Notes: generated by a model not told the origin, from the letters alone. A stretch of 41,016 nt of DNA from Bacteroidota bacterium (GCA_018222965.1 JAAEZH010000021.1:1-41016), one strand, 5' to 3'. Positions 1 to 8,565 are shown, counted from the first letter of the stretch. Numbers and translations: made by a program.

Positions 1-55
1 GAGGAAATCGGTGGCTGGTTGGTTAGCTAGTTGGTCAGGTCCGCTCAACGATACA
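1..55. other. Left flank of the insertion sequence
   Basis: Non-coding flank at the window edge; no gene can be supported. Its last eight bases (48-55, ACGATACA) are one copy of the target-site duplication of the neighbouring insertion sequence. Confidence 0.5.
48..55. repeat. Target-site duplication, left copy
   Basis: ACGATACA, identical to 1437-1444, directly abutting the left inverted repeat of the IS256-family element. Confidence 0.9.
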
Positions 56-108
56 GGGATAGTTCATTTAACTGTGTCCGGGTTAAGAAAAACTTTTCTG
101 TCTTATGT

Positions 109-157
109 GATCTCAGCGCTGCTTGGAGGCCGTAGGCCGGAGAGCAGCGCTGAGATC
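109..157 (-). terminator. Large hairpin downstream of the transposase
   Basis: A perfect 15-bp stem (109-123 with 143-157, core CTCAGCGCTGCT) closes a loop that itself contains a GGCC/GGCC mini-stem. It lies just after the transposase stop codon on the minus strand and inside the IS end. It may stop transcription or block read-through from outside; the following T-tract is weak. Confidence 0.6.
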
Positions 158-168
158 TGCTTTTTGTT

Positions 169-1395
169 CTAGGCCGGTACTCTGCCTGGATACAATTCCA
201 ACAGATCCCTTTGAATGGAGACCCAACCCCGGGCTCTTTTGCGCCAGGATTTTTCATTGTATTGTAGTGCCAGGAACACCTGTTTGATCAACGCTGTATC
301 TGATACCCATGCAGCCTTAGCCTTGACTAACTTTCGAATGATGCGATGCAAGGCTTCTACAGGATTAGTCGTATAGATCATGCGTCGCATTTCCAGGGGA
401 AAGTCCATAAATGCCATCAATTCACCCCATTTGTCCTGCCATTGCTCGACAACACGCCCATATTTATGGCCCCATTCCACTTCAAAGGCTTCCAGAGCGG
501 TTTGCGCTTGCTCCACTGTACTACAGCTATATACCTTACGAAGGGCTGAAGCGACTTTCTTGCGATCTTTCTCATCTACGTATTTCAGGGAGTTACGCAC
601 CTGGTGTACAATGCATTTTTGTCCAACTGCTTGCGGATAAACATCACTGATCACTTCGGAAAAACCATTCAGATCATCCGTACAGATTACCAAAACATCC
701 TCTACGCCACGCCTTTTGAGATCCTCCAAGACCAGCCTCCAGTTTCTGGCTCCTTCGGAACTTTCCACGTATATGCCCAATAAATCCCTTTGTCCTTCCC
801 AATCCACCGCATAGACCGAATAAAAGGCTCGCAAATCATAGCGGCCCTCGTGCCGTACCTTGAAGTGGATCGCATCCAGATACAGCGTTGCATAAAACGA
901 CTTCAATGGCCGATCGCGCCAGGCCTGTATATGCGGTAGTACTTTGTCCGTAATCTGTGAGATCTTGCCGGCCGAAATCTGTACACCGTATATCTTCGCA
1001 ACCAGCCGGCGTACATCCTCAATCGAGTTGCCCTGAGCATACAGCGCTATGATCTGATCGTCTAATCCACTGCTCAACTCCCGTTCTCGTTTACCTACCA
1101 GTTCCGGCTCAAATTCGCTGTTGCGATCTCGAGGCGTTTTAATCCACAATGGACCTGATTCGCTTAGAACCTGCTTGGTCGTCTTTCCATTGCGTTTATT
1201 CGTCTTACCATTGGCTCGTTCTTCGTTCAGAAAGGCTTCCAGCTCGCCATCTAGCATCTGCTCTACCATCCCTTGCAACAGCTCACTAAATGGGCTATCT
1301 TCACCTAGCAAGCTTCGCTTCGAATACAAGTGTTCTTTCATCCGGGCGTATAGCTCTGGATTCTCCGTTTCCAATTTGTTCTTTTTCTTTGCCAT
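169..1395 (-). CDS. IS256-family (mutator-type) DDE transposase
   Basis: This 408-residue transposase catalyses cut-and-paste or copy-out movement of the surrounding element. The N-terminal third has the family features LLQGMVEQMLDGELEAFL and an N-G-K-T basic stretch for end binding. The DDE triad can be placed at D174 (LYLDAIH), D240 (CTDDLNGF) and E347 (TNPVEALH). The spacing of 65 and 106 intervening residues is typical of IS256 transposases, and the C/H motif GQKCIVHQVRNS follows the second Asp. Length is normal for the family and no frameshift is seen, so it is probably functional. The gene starts 18 bp inside the right inverted repeat, so its promoter must lie in or near the IS end. Confidence 0.95.
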   Translation of the reverse strand: MAKKKNKLETENPELYARMKEHLYSKRSLLGEDSPFSELLQGMVEQMLDGELEAFLNEERANGKTNKRNGKTTKQVLSESGPLWIKTPRDRNSEFEPELVGKRERELSSGLDDQIIALYAQGNSIEDVRRLVAKIYGVQISAGKISQITDKVLPHIQAWRDRPLKSFYATLYLDAIHFKVRHEGRYDLRAFYSVYAVDWEGQRDLLGIYVESSEGARNWRLVLEDLKRRGVEDVLVICTDDLNGFSEVISDVYPQAVGQKCIVHQVRNSLKYVDEKDRKKVASALRKVYSCSTVEQAQTALEAFEVEWGHKYGRVVEQWQDKWGELMAFMDFPLEMRRMIYTTNPVEALHRIIRKLVKAKAAWVSDTALIKQVFLALQYNEKSWRKRARGWVSIQRDLLELYPGRVPA

Positions 1396-1436
1396 AATGC
1401 ATCTAAGTTAATAGACACAGTTTAATGAACAGTCTC

Positions 1437-1444
1437 ACGATACA
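1437..1444. repeat. Target-site duplication, right copy
   Basis: ACGATACA, identical to 48-55, directly abutting the right inverted repeat of the element. Confidence 0.9.
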
Positions 1445-1555
1445 CGTTAATCATTTTCATAAGTTGATTCTTTTGAAAAAACGGTCAACCTATTTCAGGG
1501 ACGGACAATAATTCAACATTCACCCTTCCAAATTCTGCATTAAAAATTCTTTCCC

Positions 1556-1576
1556 CTCAAACTCAAACCCAAACCC
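1556..1576. repeat. C/A-rich direct repeat, copy 1
   Basis: A 21-base tract of CTCAAA and CCCAAA units, identical to 1625-1645. Confidence 0.7.
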
Positions 1577-1624
1577 TGACGCTTACGGTCAGGATCTCGT
1601 CGCCCGGGGCGAACGAGTCTCACA

Positions 1625-1645
1625 CTCAAACTCAAACCCAAACCC
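1625..1645. repeat. C/A-rich direct repeat, copy 2
   Basis: Second exact copy of the 21-base tract, followed by one more CCAAAC unit. Confidence 0.7.
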
Positions 1646-1763
1646 AAACTACCCCACCTGGTATCCTTTTGCCATCTCATGGTATATAGAGAAGCAATCC
1701 CTTCCGGCAGGACCCTACTGCCGACAAAACACACATTTATCACTTCACTCAAAAACCTTTCCA

Positions 1764-3086
1764 ATGAAACGTATTAGCGTTACCTTGTTTCTCTTGTTGG
1801 GCCTGACATTCTTTGTTAATCAAGACCTGCAGGCTCAGGATTACAGTGGAGATAATCCACAAACCGATTACTTCCGCCACAATGGTTATGACCCCGTTTA
1901 TGGCAAAGAAACCGTCTATGAAGGGGACACCCTGGCCCGGATCCGATTCCGCGGACATGTAAACGGTGGATTGTGGCATACCGCCACAGAAATTACTTCC
2001 TGGATCACCGGTCCGGTGACCGATTATGACTTCCCATCCAACCTGGTTTTCAAAACAGACAGCCTGTTCAGAATGTCTATTCTGCACAATGGTAATGTGG
2101 GGGTAAATACCATTACTCCTTCTCAGTTATTTACAGTTTCTCACAATGATCTGCCGGTCATTCGCCTGAATCGGGCTATGGCAGGTGCTCGCGACTTTGA
2201 AATTTACAATGGCGGAGATGGCGATCTTTTCTTTCGGGGTGGTTCGGATAATACCGGCGCAGCCCTGACCAATTTTATGGTAATCAATTATGAAGGTTTG
2301 GTAGGTATTGGTACCGATACACCAAGCGAATTGCTGACCCTTTCAAATGCAGAACCCGTGCTTCGCCTGGAGCGAAACGGAGCCGGCGAATCAGACTACG
2401 AAATTTACAATGGAACCGATGGAAACCTCTATTTCCGAGGTGGATCGGATGACAACGGCAACAACCTCGACAACTTTGTGGTGTTTGACAATACCGGTCA
2501 GGTAGGCATCGGAACGGATGCACCGGATCAGTTGCTTACTCTCTCCGATTCAGACAATCCGGTGATTCGACTGGATCGTTCAACCGGTGGAGAAAACGAT
2601 ATGGAGCTGTCGCTGCAAACCGACGGCGATCTGTATTTCCGCGGCGGAGCAGATGATACGGGTGGAAACCTGACAGACCTGATGATTCTCACCAATGAAG
2701 GCAAACTGGCTATTGGTACGGCCAATACTCCGACCTCTCTGGGGGCTTCAGACTTAACCAATTATACCGTTTTTGCTGCCGGAGGCGTGTTGACCGAAGA
2801 GGTGCGGGTACGTACCGGTTGGGCCGACTACGTATTTGATCCCGGTTATCAGACAAAGACACTGCAGCAGGTAGAGGCTTATATCGCCGAGCATGGAAAA
2901 CTGCCCAATATGCCAAGCACCGAGGAAGTAGAAGCCGACGGACTCGAATTGGGTGATATTACCGTAAAACAACAGGAAAAGATTGAAGAATTGTTTTTGT
3001 ACATGATCGAAATGGACAAAGAGCTGGAGAATCTCCGCAAGGAAAATGAGGAGCTGCGTCAGCGCGTGGAAGAACTGGAGAAGTAA
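1764..3086 (+). CDS. Secreted fibre-like repeat protein with C-terminal coiled coil
   Basis: A 440-residue protein of unknown function. It begins with a signal peptide (MKRISVTLFLLLGLTFFVNQ, cleavage near LQAQD). From about residue 112 to 315 it carries three repeats of about 67 residues, each opening with VGxxT and containing the signatures PVIRLxR, YxIYNGxDGxLYFRGGSD and NxGxVGIGTD; similar beta-rich repeats occur in tail-fibre-like and trimeric stalk proteins of Bacteroidota. The end has a conserved-looking HGKLPNMPSTEEVEADGLEL segment, then a long coiled coil to the last residue (KELENLRKENEELRQRVEEL), which suggests trimerisation. No T9SS sorting domain is visible, so the export route beyond the periplasm is unclear. 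It ends only 27 bp before the next gene, so the two are probably co-transcribed. Confidence 0.85.
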   Translation: MKRISVTLFLLLGLTFFVNQDLQAQDYSGDNPQTDYFRHNGYDPVYGKETVYEGDTLARIRFRGHVNGGLWHTATEITSWITGPVTDYDFPSNLVFKTDSLFRMSILHNGNVGVNTITPSQLFTVSHNDLPVIRLNRAMAGARDFEIYNGGDGDLFFRGGSDNTGAALTNFMVINYEGLVGIGTDTPSELLTLSNAEPVLRLERNGAGESDYEIYNGTDGNLYFRGGSDDNGNNLDNFVVFDNTGQVGIGTDAPDQLLTLSDSDNPVIRLDRSTGGENDMELSLQTDGDLYFRGGADDTGGNLTDLMILTNEGKLAIGTANTPTSLGASDLTNYTVFAAGGVLTEEVRVRTGWADYVFDPGYQTKTLQQVEAYIAEHGKLPNMPSTEEVEADGLELGDITVKQQEKIEELFLYMIEMDKELENLRKENEELRQRVEELEK

Positions 3087-3113
3087 GAAATGATCAACTC
3101 AAAAACAAAAATC

Positions 3114-5924
3114 ATGAAGACCTTAATAAAAAAGCAAAGCTTTGCCTGGTTGGGGGCTGTTTGCCTGATCGCGCTGGCTTTGATATATGCAAATTCGTCT
3201 TTTGATGATCCGACATTCGCGGAAGCGGAAAAAGTGGACAAACTGACGGAAATTGGGGAGCGCTTCCAGCAGGAATTTGACATGACCGTTGATCCTGCTT
3301 TGGGCGAAGTTCCCAAACAACGGCTGTTAAAAGCCTACAAAATCGCACAGGCTAAACGCAATTTGCGGGCCTCTGATGACCTCCCGATTTTTTGGAACGA
3401 ACGCGGTCCGAATAATGTGGGCGGACGTACCCGTACGATTCTGATCGATGCCAATGATGCCAGCGGTCAAACAATCTGGGCGGGTAGTGTAGCTGGTGGC
3501 ATTTGGCGAACCAATAATATCGATGCTGCTGCACCAAACTGGGTGCCGATCAATGATCTGTTCCAAAATCTTTCGGTGTCCAGTATTGTGCAGGACCCTA
3601 CCAATCCCAACTCCATGTTCTTCGGTACCGGAGAATGTTGGGGCAATGGTGATGCCGTTCGCGGGTTGGGGATCTGGACCTCTACCGACGGAGGGGCCAG
3701 TTGGGCTCAAATGCCGCCGATGGATCCGGGGGGATCGCCTTGTATCAATAAATTACTTTTTGACAATGCCGGAACCCTGTATGCGGCAACCAGCAATCAA
3801 TTGCGTCGTTTTGATCCTTTCACGGGCACCTGGCCGGCTATTTTGGGTGCCGGAACTTTCGCCAACAACAACTTCATTGCTGATGTAGAGCTTGGCGCGA
3901 ATGGCGATCTTTATGCAGCTGCCCGCTTTGATGGTATTTACCGGTCTACCGATGGAGGTACTACCTGGAATCCCATAAATGCAGGCTTGCCAACGGCCAA
4001 TTTTGGGCGGATTGAATTGGCCACAGCTCCGGGAAATGCCGGAACTCTATACGTGATCTATGCCGATACAACCACTGCTAATGCAGGCAATTGTTTGTCT
4101 TTGTGGCAGTCAACCGACTTTGGGGCCACCTGGACCCAGCAAAGCTGTCCGGGCAACTTTGGTTCGCAGGCCTGGTATGACCTGATTCTGGGCGTTGACC
4201 CGAATGATGCCAACCGTTTATATGCGGGTGGTGTCGGAATATCCGTATCTGATGACGGCGGTGCCAGCTGGAATGGAGTAGCGAATATCCATGCCGATCA
4301 TCATGCGATCGTTTATTATCCCGGTGATTCTGATCAGGTCCTGTTTGGCAATGATGGAGGCGTTTATAAATCTTATGATGCATCCAACAACAATCCCGGG
4401 ATATCTGATAAGAATCCGAATTACAATGTCACCCAGTTTTACGCGATGGCGCTACATCCGGATGAAGGCTCAAATTATATGTTGGGAGGAACCCAGGATA
4501 ATGCAACTCCCAAGTTTCAGAATCCGGGCTTGAGTTCAACCACTTGTGTTTTGTGTTGCTGCGACGGAGGCTGGACTTTTGTGGATCAGGATGATCCGAG
4601 TATTCAGATTGCCTCGACTCAAAACGGTTCTTTCAGTATTTCCACCGATGGTGGTGGCTCTTTTGGAAATGTAGTGCCCTCTTCTGATCCGCGATTGTTT
4701 ATCACTCCGGCAGAGTACGATGATGCGGGCAATATTTTGTACATCTCCGATTCGGCCGGCCGCTTTATCCGGGTGTCGGATGTAGGCGGAGCCAACACGG
4801 TAACCAATGATACCGTACCTGCGCTTAATGGCAATCGCGTTTCAGCGATGATGGTCTCTCCGTCTTTTTCTACCCGACTTTATCTGGGTACGACTTCCGG
4901 TGGTCTGCTCATGGTGGATAATGCCGATATGGCCGGAGCCTTTACGGTGACTAACCTGAATACAACGGCCACCGGCTGGGTGTCCAGCATTGCCGTTGAT
5001 CCGGCGAATGAAAGTCACATTGTGTACACTCTGAGCAATTATGGGGTGACCAGTATTTGGGAAACCACAGACGGTGGTACGACCTGGGGCCAGATTGAGG
5101 GCGACCTTCCGGATATGCCCGTGCGCTGGTTTATTTTTGCGCCTGGCAATACTGATCAGGGATTGATCGCAACCGAGTTGGGCGTTTGGTATGCCAAGGA
5201 TCTGGACGGTGCAAATACGGTTTGGTATCCCAGCAACGAATTCGGATTGGCTAATTGCCGAACCGATATGCTGCAAACCCGGGCCTCCGATGACATTGTT
5301 GCCGCAGCCACACATGGTCGTGGTATCTACACCACCGACTACTGGACCCTGCTAAACGGTTGTGAGATCAGCCTGGATCTTTCGGGTACGATCGCTCCCG
5401 GTTTGTATATGGCCAGCGAGTTTATTACTTCCGATGGGGAAGTACTGGCAGGCAGCAACGTAATTTACCAGGCAGGAGAGTATATTGAATTACTGCCTGA
5501 CTTTACAGCCGAGGCCGGCTCTAATTTCTGGGGGATTATTCGGGATTGTACACCGGCGATGCCGCTGGTAAATGATGCCGATGATCCGCTTACAGAAACC
5601 CTGGCGTCTCAGGAAGCCGAAGAGGAAGTGGATTTCCGCGAAAGCGAAGAAAGTGCTTCAGGCTACGACCCGGGCATACTGGTTCGACCAAATCCGACAC
5701 GCGACATGGGAATAATTTCCTTTGAGTTGAATCAGCCGGAGAATGTGCATCTGTATATGATGGATGCAACGGGCAAGCTGATACGCATGTTTGCCAGCGG
5801 TCAGTTGGAAGCCGGTATTTACGATATGCCTTTTGAGGCAAATGATATGAAGCCGGGTATTTACATGATTGTGATGCGCACCGCCACGAATGTCTGGACA
5901 GAGCGTATTGTCGTTGTACGATAA
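3114..5924 (+). CDS. Large secreted BNR/Asp-box beta-propeller protein with T9SS type A domain
   Basis: A protein of about 936 residues that resembles sortilin/VPS10-like or sialidase-fold propellers of unknown substrate. At least six Asp-box motifs are visible (STDGGASW, STDGGTTW, STDFGATW, SDDGGASW, STDGGGSF, TTDGGTTW), which mark beta-propeller blades. They do not by themselves show enzyme activity, and no sialidase catalytic set was recognised. After the propeller comes a C/G-rich module with FTAEAGSNFWGIIRDC, like the three-coathanger-stack domain of Bacteroidota. A T9SS type A sorting domain follows, from VRPNPTRDMG to the final ERIVVVR. The signal sequence is MKTLIKKQSFAWLGAVCLIA. An in-frame ATG at 3090 would add eight residues; 3114 was chosen because it gives a normal short n-region after an A-rich leader. 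It follows the fibre-like gene closely. Confidence 0.88.
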   Translation: MKTLIKKQSFAWLGAVCLIALALIYANSSFDDPTFAEAEKVDKLTEIGERFQQEFDMTVDPALGEVPKQRLLKAYKIAQAKRNLRASDDLPIFWNERGPNNVGGRTRTILIDANDASGQTIWAGSVAGGIWRTNNIDAAAPNWVPINDLFQNLSVSSIVQDPTNPNSMFFGTGECWGNGDAVRGLGIWTSTDGGASWAQMPPMDPGGSPCINKLLFDNAGTLYAATSNQLRRFDPFTGTWPAILGAGTFANNNFIADVELGANGDLYAAARFDGIYRSTDGGTTWNPINAGLPTANFGRIELATAPGNAGTLYVIYADTTTANAGNCLSLWQSTDFGATWTQQSCPGNFGSQAWYDLILGVDPNDANRLYAGGVGISVSDDGGASWNGVANIHADHHAIVYYPGDSDQVLFGNDGGVYKSYDASNNNPGISDKNPNYNVTQFYAMALHPDEGSNYMLGGTQDNATPKFQNPGLSSTTCVLCCCDGGWTFVDQDDPSIQIASTQNGSFSISTDGGGSFGNVVPSSDPRLFITPAEYDDAGNILYISDSAGRFIRVSDVGGANTVTNDTVPALNGNRVSAMMVSPSFSTRLYLGTTSGGLLMVDNADMAGAFTVTNLNTTATGWVSSIAVDPANESHIVYTLSNYGVTSIWETTDGGTTWGQIEGDLPDMPVRWFIFAPGNTDQGLIATELGVWYAKDLDGANTVWYPSNEFGLANCRTDMLQTRASDDIVAAATHGRGIYTTDYWTLLNGCEISLDLSGTIAPGLYMASEFITSDGEVLAGSNVIYQAGEYIELLPDFTAEAGSNFWGIIRDCTPAMPLVNDADDPLTETLASQEAEEEVDFRESEESASGYDPGILVRPNPTRDMGIISFELNQPENVHLYMMDATGKLIRMFASGQLEAGIYDMPFEANDMKPGIYMIVMRTATNVWTERIVVVR

Positions 5925-5942
5925 CTCAGACGCAAAAAAAGC

Positions 5943-5976
5943 AAACCGGTTTTCGGATCACTCCGAAAACCGGTTT
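5943..5976. terminator. Strong bidirectional terminator
   Basis: A perfect 15-bp stem (5943-5957 with 5962-5976, core ACCGGTTTTCGG) with a 4-base loop, preceded by an A-run and followed by a T-run. It lies between the convergent BNR gene and the PH-like membrane protein gene and can serve both strands. Confidence 0.92.
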
Positions 5977-5998
5977 TTTATTTAAAGTTGGTTAAAGA

Positions 5999-6493
5999 TT
6001 ATTTGTTTCTTTTAAAAACCCCTTTAAGGGCTTTTTTTAATTCCCCGGGTCGGTTGGATCCCAGGAAGTACACATCTCCGCTTCGGGTGTGAATTTCTAC
6101 ACCGTTTCGACCGTTTGTTGAAAAACGCTTCTCGTGGTTGAAAGTGATATTACCTCCGTGAAATTGCTGTGCAATGGGCGTTTTTACAATGCGATAGCTT
6201 TCCACTTCTTCCCATGGAATGCGTTGTTTATGGCTGTGCAGGGGACTTAGTTTATAGGAAATGCCTTTCTCCGTAACAGATAATTTCATACGGAGGCGGG
6301 ATACATACCAGACCAGTGCTCCAAGACCTAACAGGGTCAGGAGAAAAAAGATCCATTCTGCGGCCGTAAGTTGCTCCCCGGCCAAAAGGAGTTGTGTGAG
6401 CCGTCCGGCTGTAAGCAGGAACAGCAGTCCCGTAAGGCCATAAAATAGCAGGCCCTTAAAGCGGGAAGTCTCTTTATATAGTTTCTTAGCCAT
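5999..6493 (-). CDS. Small membrane protein with PH-like domain
   Basis: A 164-residue protein. The N-terminus has two membrane segments (about 13-33 and 45-64, LLFYGLTGLLFLL and WIFFLLTLLGLGALVWYV). A cytoplasmic beta-rich part follows, with the pattern LSVTEKGISYKLSP...IPWEEVESYRIVKTP...VEIHTRSGDVYFLGSNRP, typical of bacterial PH-like (YdbT/YdbS-type) domains; the basic tail ends in KGVFKRNK. The assignment rests on pattern only. It lies downstream of the two-component genes on the same strand, but a 112-bp gap with repeated TTAAGTTAAC boxes suggests its own promoter, perhaps controlled by that system. Function unknown. Confidence 0.75.
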   Translation of the reverse strand: MAKKLYKETSRFKGLLFYGLTGLLFLLTAGRLTQLLLAGEQLTAAEWIFFLLTLLGLGALVWYVSRLRMKLSVTEKGISYKLSPLHSHKQRIPWEEVESYRIVKTPIAQQFHGGNITFNHEKRFSTNGRNGVEIHTRSGDVYFLGSNRPGELKKALKGVFKRNK

Positions 6494-6510
6494 GGGGTTT
6501 GTTTATATGA

Positions 6511-6571
6511 TTTACGTTAAGTTAACTGAAAGTTTACATTAAGTTAACATTGAAAGAACCACATTAACAAG
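6511..6571 (-). promoter_or_regulatory. Repeated TTAAGTTAAC boxes before the PH-like gene
   Basis: Two 16-base repeats, TTTACRTTAAGTTAAC, at 6511-6526 and 6533-6548 differ at one base and are offset by 22 bp, two helical turns. A third partial box (TTAACAAG) starts at 6564. This layout suits tandem binding by a dimeric OmpR-type regulator such as the one encoded just upstream. TAAC-containing boxes also occur in the kinase/Cys-rich promoter at 8566-8616. Confidence 0.5.
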
Positions 6572-6605
6572 CAATTTGTTCCCTTTTTTTACTTTTTAAC
6601 GGGTG

Positions 6606-7295
6606 TTAAGAAGGAGTTTTGAGGATAAAACCAACGCGAAATACATTCTCAATACTAACATCCGGGTCCTCTGCCAGTAGTTTGCGCAGGCGGGAAATGA
6701 ACACATCGAAGCTTCGTCCGAGGAAATAATCTTTGCGGCCATAGACTTGTTCGACCGCATCTTCCCGGCGCAGAATCCGGTTTTTGTTCAGGCACAGCAA
6801 TTTCAGGATTTCGGTTTCTTTCTCGGTAATGCGCCGGGTGTGATCTCCAAAAGATAACTCCTGCAAATGCGGATTAAAATGGAAGCTGCCAATCTTAAAG
6901 CTTTCGGGGATTTTACTTTCTTCCGGCTTTCGCCGAAAGATGACTTCCAGTTTGCAGAGCAACTCGTCTTCATCGAAAGGTTTGGTAACATAGTCCTCTG
7001 CGCCACAGGCATAACCGCGTAACTTATCCTCCTTGCGCGACTTGGCGGTAAGAAACAGAAACGGAATATCCGGAGAGGATTCCCGTAGTTTTTCGGCCAG
7101 GCCAAATCCATTTAGTCCGGGCATCATGACATCCAGGATACATAAATCATAGCGATTTCGATTGAGTTCCTGCAATCCCGATTCGCCATCTTTACACAGG
7201 CGGGTACGGTAGCCGGCTTCCTCCAGCAATTCAACCAAAAGGAAACCCAGGTTCAGGTCATCTTCAACGAGTAGTATTTTTTTCTCAGGATTCAT
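6606..7295 (-). CDS. OmpR-family DNA-binding response regulator
   Basis: A 229-residue two-domain regulator. The receiver domain (about 1-120) has the acidic pair in LLVEDDLNLG, the phospho-acceptor D55 in LCILDVMMPG, the Thr in FLFLTAKSR and the Lys in DYVTKPFDEDEL. The winged-helix output domain (about 130-229) contains ITEKETEILKLLCLNKNRILRR in two halves and FDVFISRLRKLLAEDP. The ATG at 7295 was chosen because it starts right before the receiver fold and overlaps the kinase stop by 11 bp (translational coupling); an upstream in-frame ATG at 7337 would add a non-conserved tail. It is phosphorylated by the adjacent kinase and probably binds the TAAC boxes at 6511-6571 and 8566-8616 (inference). 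Confidence 0.93.
   Translation of the reverse strand: MNPEKKILLVEDDLNLGFLLVELLEEAGYRTRLCKDGESGLQELNRNRYDLCILDVMMPGLNGFGLAEKLRESSPDIPFLFLTAKSRKEDKLRGYACGAEDYVTKPFDEDELLCKLEVIFRRKPEESKIPESFKIGSFHFNPHLQELSFGDHTRRITEKETEILKLLCLNKNRILRREDAVEQVYGRKDYFLGRSFDVFISRLRKLLAEDPDVSIENVFRVGFILKTPS
6925..6937 (-). repeat. Iterated motif TTCGGCGAAAGCC, copy 1 (reverse)
   Basis: Exact copy in reverse orientation inside the response-regulator gene, read there in the frame encoding F-R-R-K-P. Confidence 0.8.
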
Positions 7296-8511
7296 AGGCA
7301 GGGGTTTGGGGCAGTTTAATGCGTACCCGGGTGCCATTTCCGGGATTGGGGTCGATGGTGATTTGGCCTTTGTGCTGTTCTACGATCTGCCTCACATAAT
7401 ACAAGCCAAGCCCAAATCCTTTTTGCCTGTCGCTGTTTTGCATGAAGGGCTCAAACGCCCGTTGCGCCTGAACGGTATCCATTCCGGGGCCGTTGTCGGA
7501 TACAATAAGGTGTTGCCACGGGCCATCCTGCTCCAGGGCAATCTGTATGGAACAGCCTGTCGGACAGTATTTCAGGGCGTTGTCGACCAGATTTCTAACG
7601 GCATTACTAATGTGCAGGGAATCTCCACTAATTCCTGGCAGATTATCCGGAGCGACTATCTCTACCACTGCCTGTTTTTCTTCGATTCGGAAACGCAGAT
7701 CCCGAACGACCTCACTGACAAGGTTGCTGAGATCAATTTCTTCTTTTTTGCAGGTGAATTCCCCTCGGTCTATCCGGGCAACGTGGAGCATGCTTTCAAT
7801 CTGTCGTTGCAGGCGCTCGTTTTCGGTTTTGATAATATTCAGATAACGGGTGTCGCCGCCCTCTGTCTTTTTCAGGGCCCGATTCAAGGCCAAAGAGATA
7901 TTGGTTATTGGTGTACGGAATTCATGTGCCATGCTGTTGAATACATCCACAGATACAGCATGTAAACGGCGTTGGTGTATTAGCCGGAAAACGGTGAGTG
8001 CAAATAAGCTGCAGAGGATCAATAATAGCAGGAGGGAAGATCCGGCCATAAAACCCAATTGCTGAAACACGTAATCGTCCTTGCCGTAAAACTGCACCCG
8101 CAGGCTATGGTCTTCCTGAGCCAGGGGTTGGAGGGTGGAGCAATAAACAGCAGGCGGGGATTCAGATTCGGTGGCGGGAATAACATCAAAATCAAATTTC
8201 AGATCAATTTGGTACCGACTCATAGCCTCATTTAGGGCACTTGCCAGATTGGGGCCCGATACATCGGATCGAAGGTTGGGGGATCGACATTCCTGAATAC
8301 CCGGAGGTGCCAGGAAGTCAATATTAATGGGCTGCTCCTTGTTGCCTAGTTCATCAATGGCACTACACAAAGCCATGGTCACTTTCTGATCAAACTGTTC
8401 TTCAACCAGTTTTTGGGACTTTTTGAGCCAGTTTATCTGGAAGAGCAATAGCAGAATTATCGCAAGAGCTGCTGCCAGGATTATTTGTCCGGGTTTATTA
8501 AACCACCTCAT
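7285..8511 (-). CDS. Membrane sensor histidine kinase
   Basis: A 408-residue kinase. TM1 (about 9-27), a periplasmic sensor of about 120 residues, and TM2 (about 152-176, LLLLLILCSLFALTVF) are followed by a HisKA domain with phospho-acceptor H196 in NSMAHEFRTPITN. The HATPase domain has the N box NLVDNALKYCP, G1 box VSDNGPGMD, F box FEPFMQ and G2 box GFGLGLYYV. The periplasmic sensor has three cysteines (C49, C75, C124), which could form a disulfide or bind metal. There is no HAMP domain. It overlaps the regulator gene by 11 bp and is transcribed divergently from a Cys-rich secreted protein gene, so the two may share a signal. The actual stimulus is not known. Confidence 0.93.
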   Translation of the reverse strand: MRWFNKPGQIILAAALAIILLLLFQINWLKKSQKLVEEQFDQKVTMALCSAIDELGNKEQPINIDFLAPPGIQECRSPNLRSDVSGPNLASALNEAMSRYQIDLKFDFDVIPATESESPPAVYCSTLQPLAQEDHSLRVQFYGKDDYVFQQLGFMAGSSLLLLLILCSLFALTVFRLIHQRRLHAVSVDVFNSMAHEFRTPITNISLALNRALKKTEGGDTRYLNIIKTENERLQRQIESMLHVARIDRGEFTCKKEEIDLSNLVSEVVRDLRFRIEEKQAVVEIVAPDNLPGISGDSLHISNAVRNLVDNALKYCPTGCSIQIALEQDGPWQHLIVSDNGPGMDTVQAQRAFEPFMQNSDRQKGFGLGLYYVRQIVEQHKGQITIDPNPGNGTRVRIKLPQTPAYES

Positions 8512-8565
8512 ATTTGCTGATTTGAACTACAAAATTGCTGAAAATTCTGATGCCAGGTGGTGGTT

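Larger units (their letters stand above)
56..1436 (-). mobile_element. Complete IS256-family insertion sequence (1381 bp)
   Basis: The element holds one transposase gene and is bounded by imperfect terminal inverted repeats at 56-79 and 1413-1436, which match at 19 of 24 positions and share the core AACTGTGTC. It is flanked on both sides by the same 8 bases, ACGATACA (48-55 and 1437-1444). An 8-9 bp duplication is what IS256 elements usually generate. The perfect duplication and intact reading frame point to a recent insertion, and the element may still be active. No cargo gene is present. The target was non-coding as far as the flanks show. Confidence 0.93.
1445..1763. other. Intergenic region with C/A-rich direct repeats
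   Basis: No convincing gene. It holds two exact copies of a 21-base CTCAAA/CCCAAA repeat (1556-1576 and 1625-1645). Between them are a dyad CCTGAC/GTCAGG (1574-1592) and a GC-rich dyad around CGCCCGGGGCG (1600-1610). The reading frame crossing it on the minus strand is low-complexity and starts inside the next gene, so it was not called. Confidence 0.6.

Noticed and set aside
1540-1764. Minus-strand ORF of 74 codons
   Set aside because: It runs through the C/A-rich repeat region, has low-complexity translation and starts inside the next gene.
3114-5924. Sialidase activity of the BNR protein
   Set aside because: Asp boxes mark the fold only; no catalytic arginine triad or other sialidase residues were recognised.
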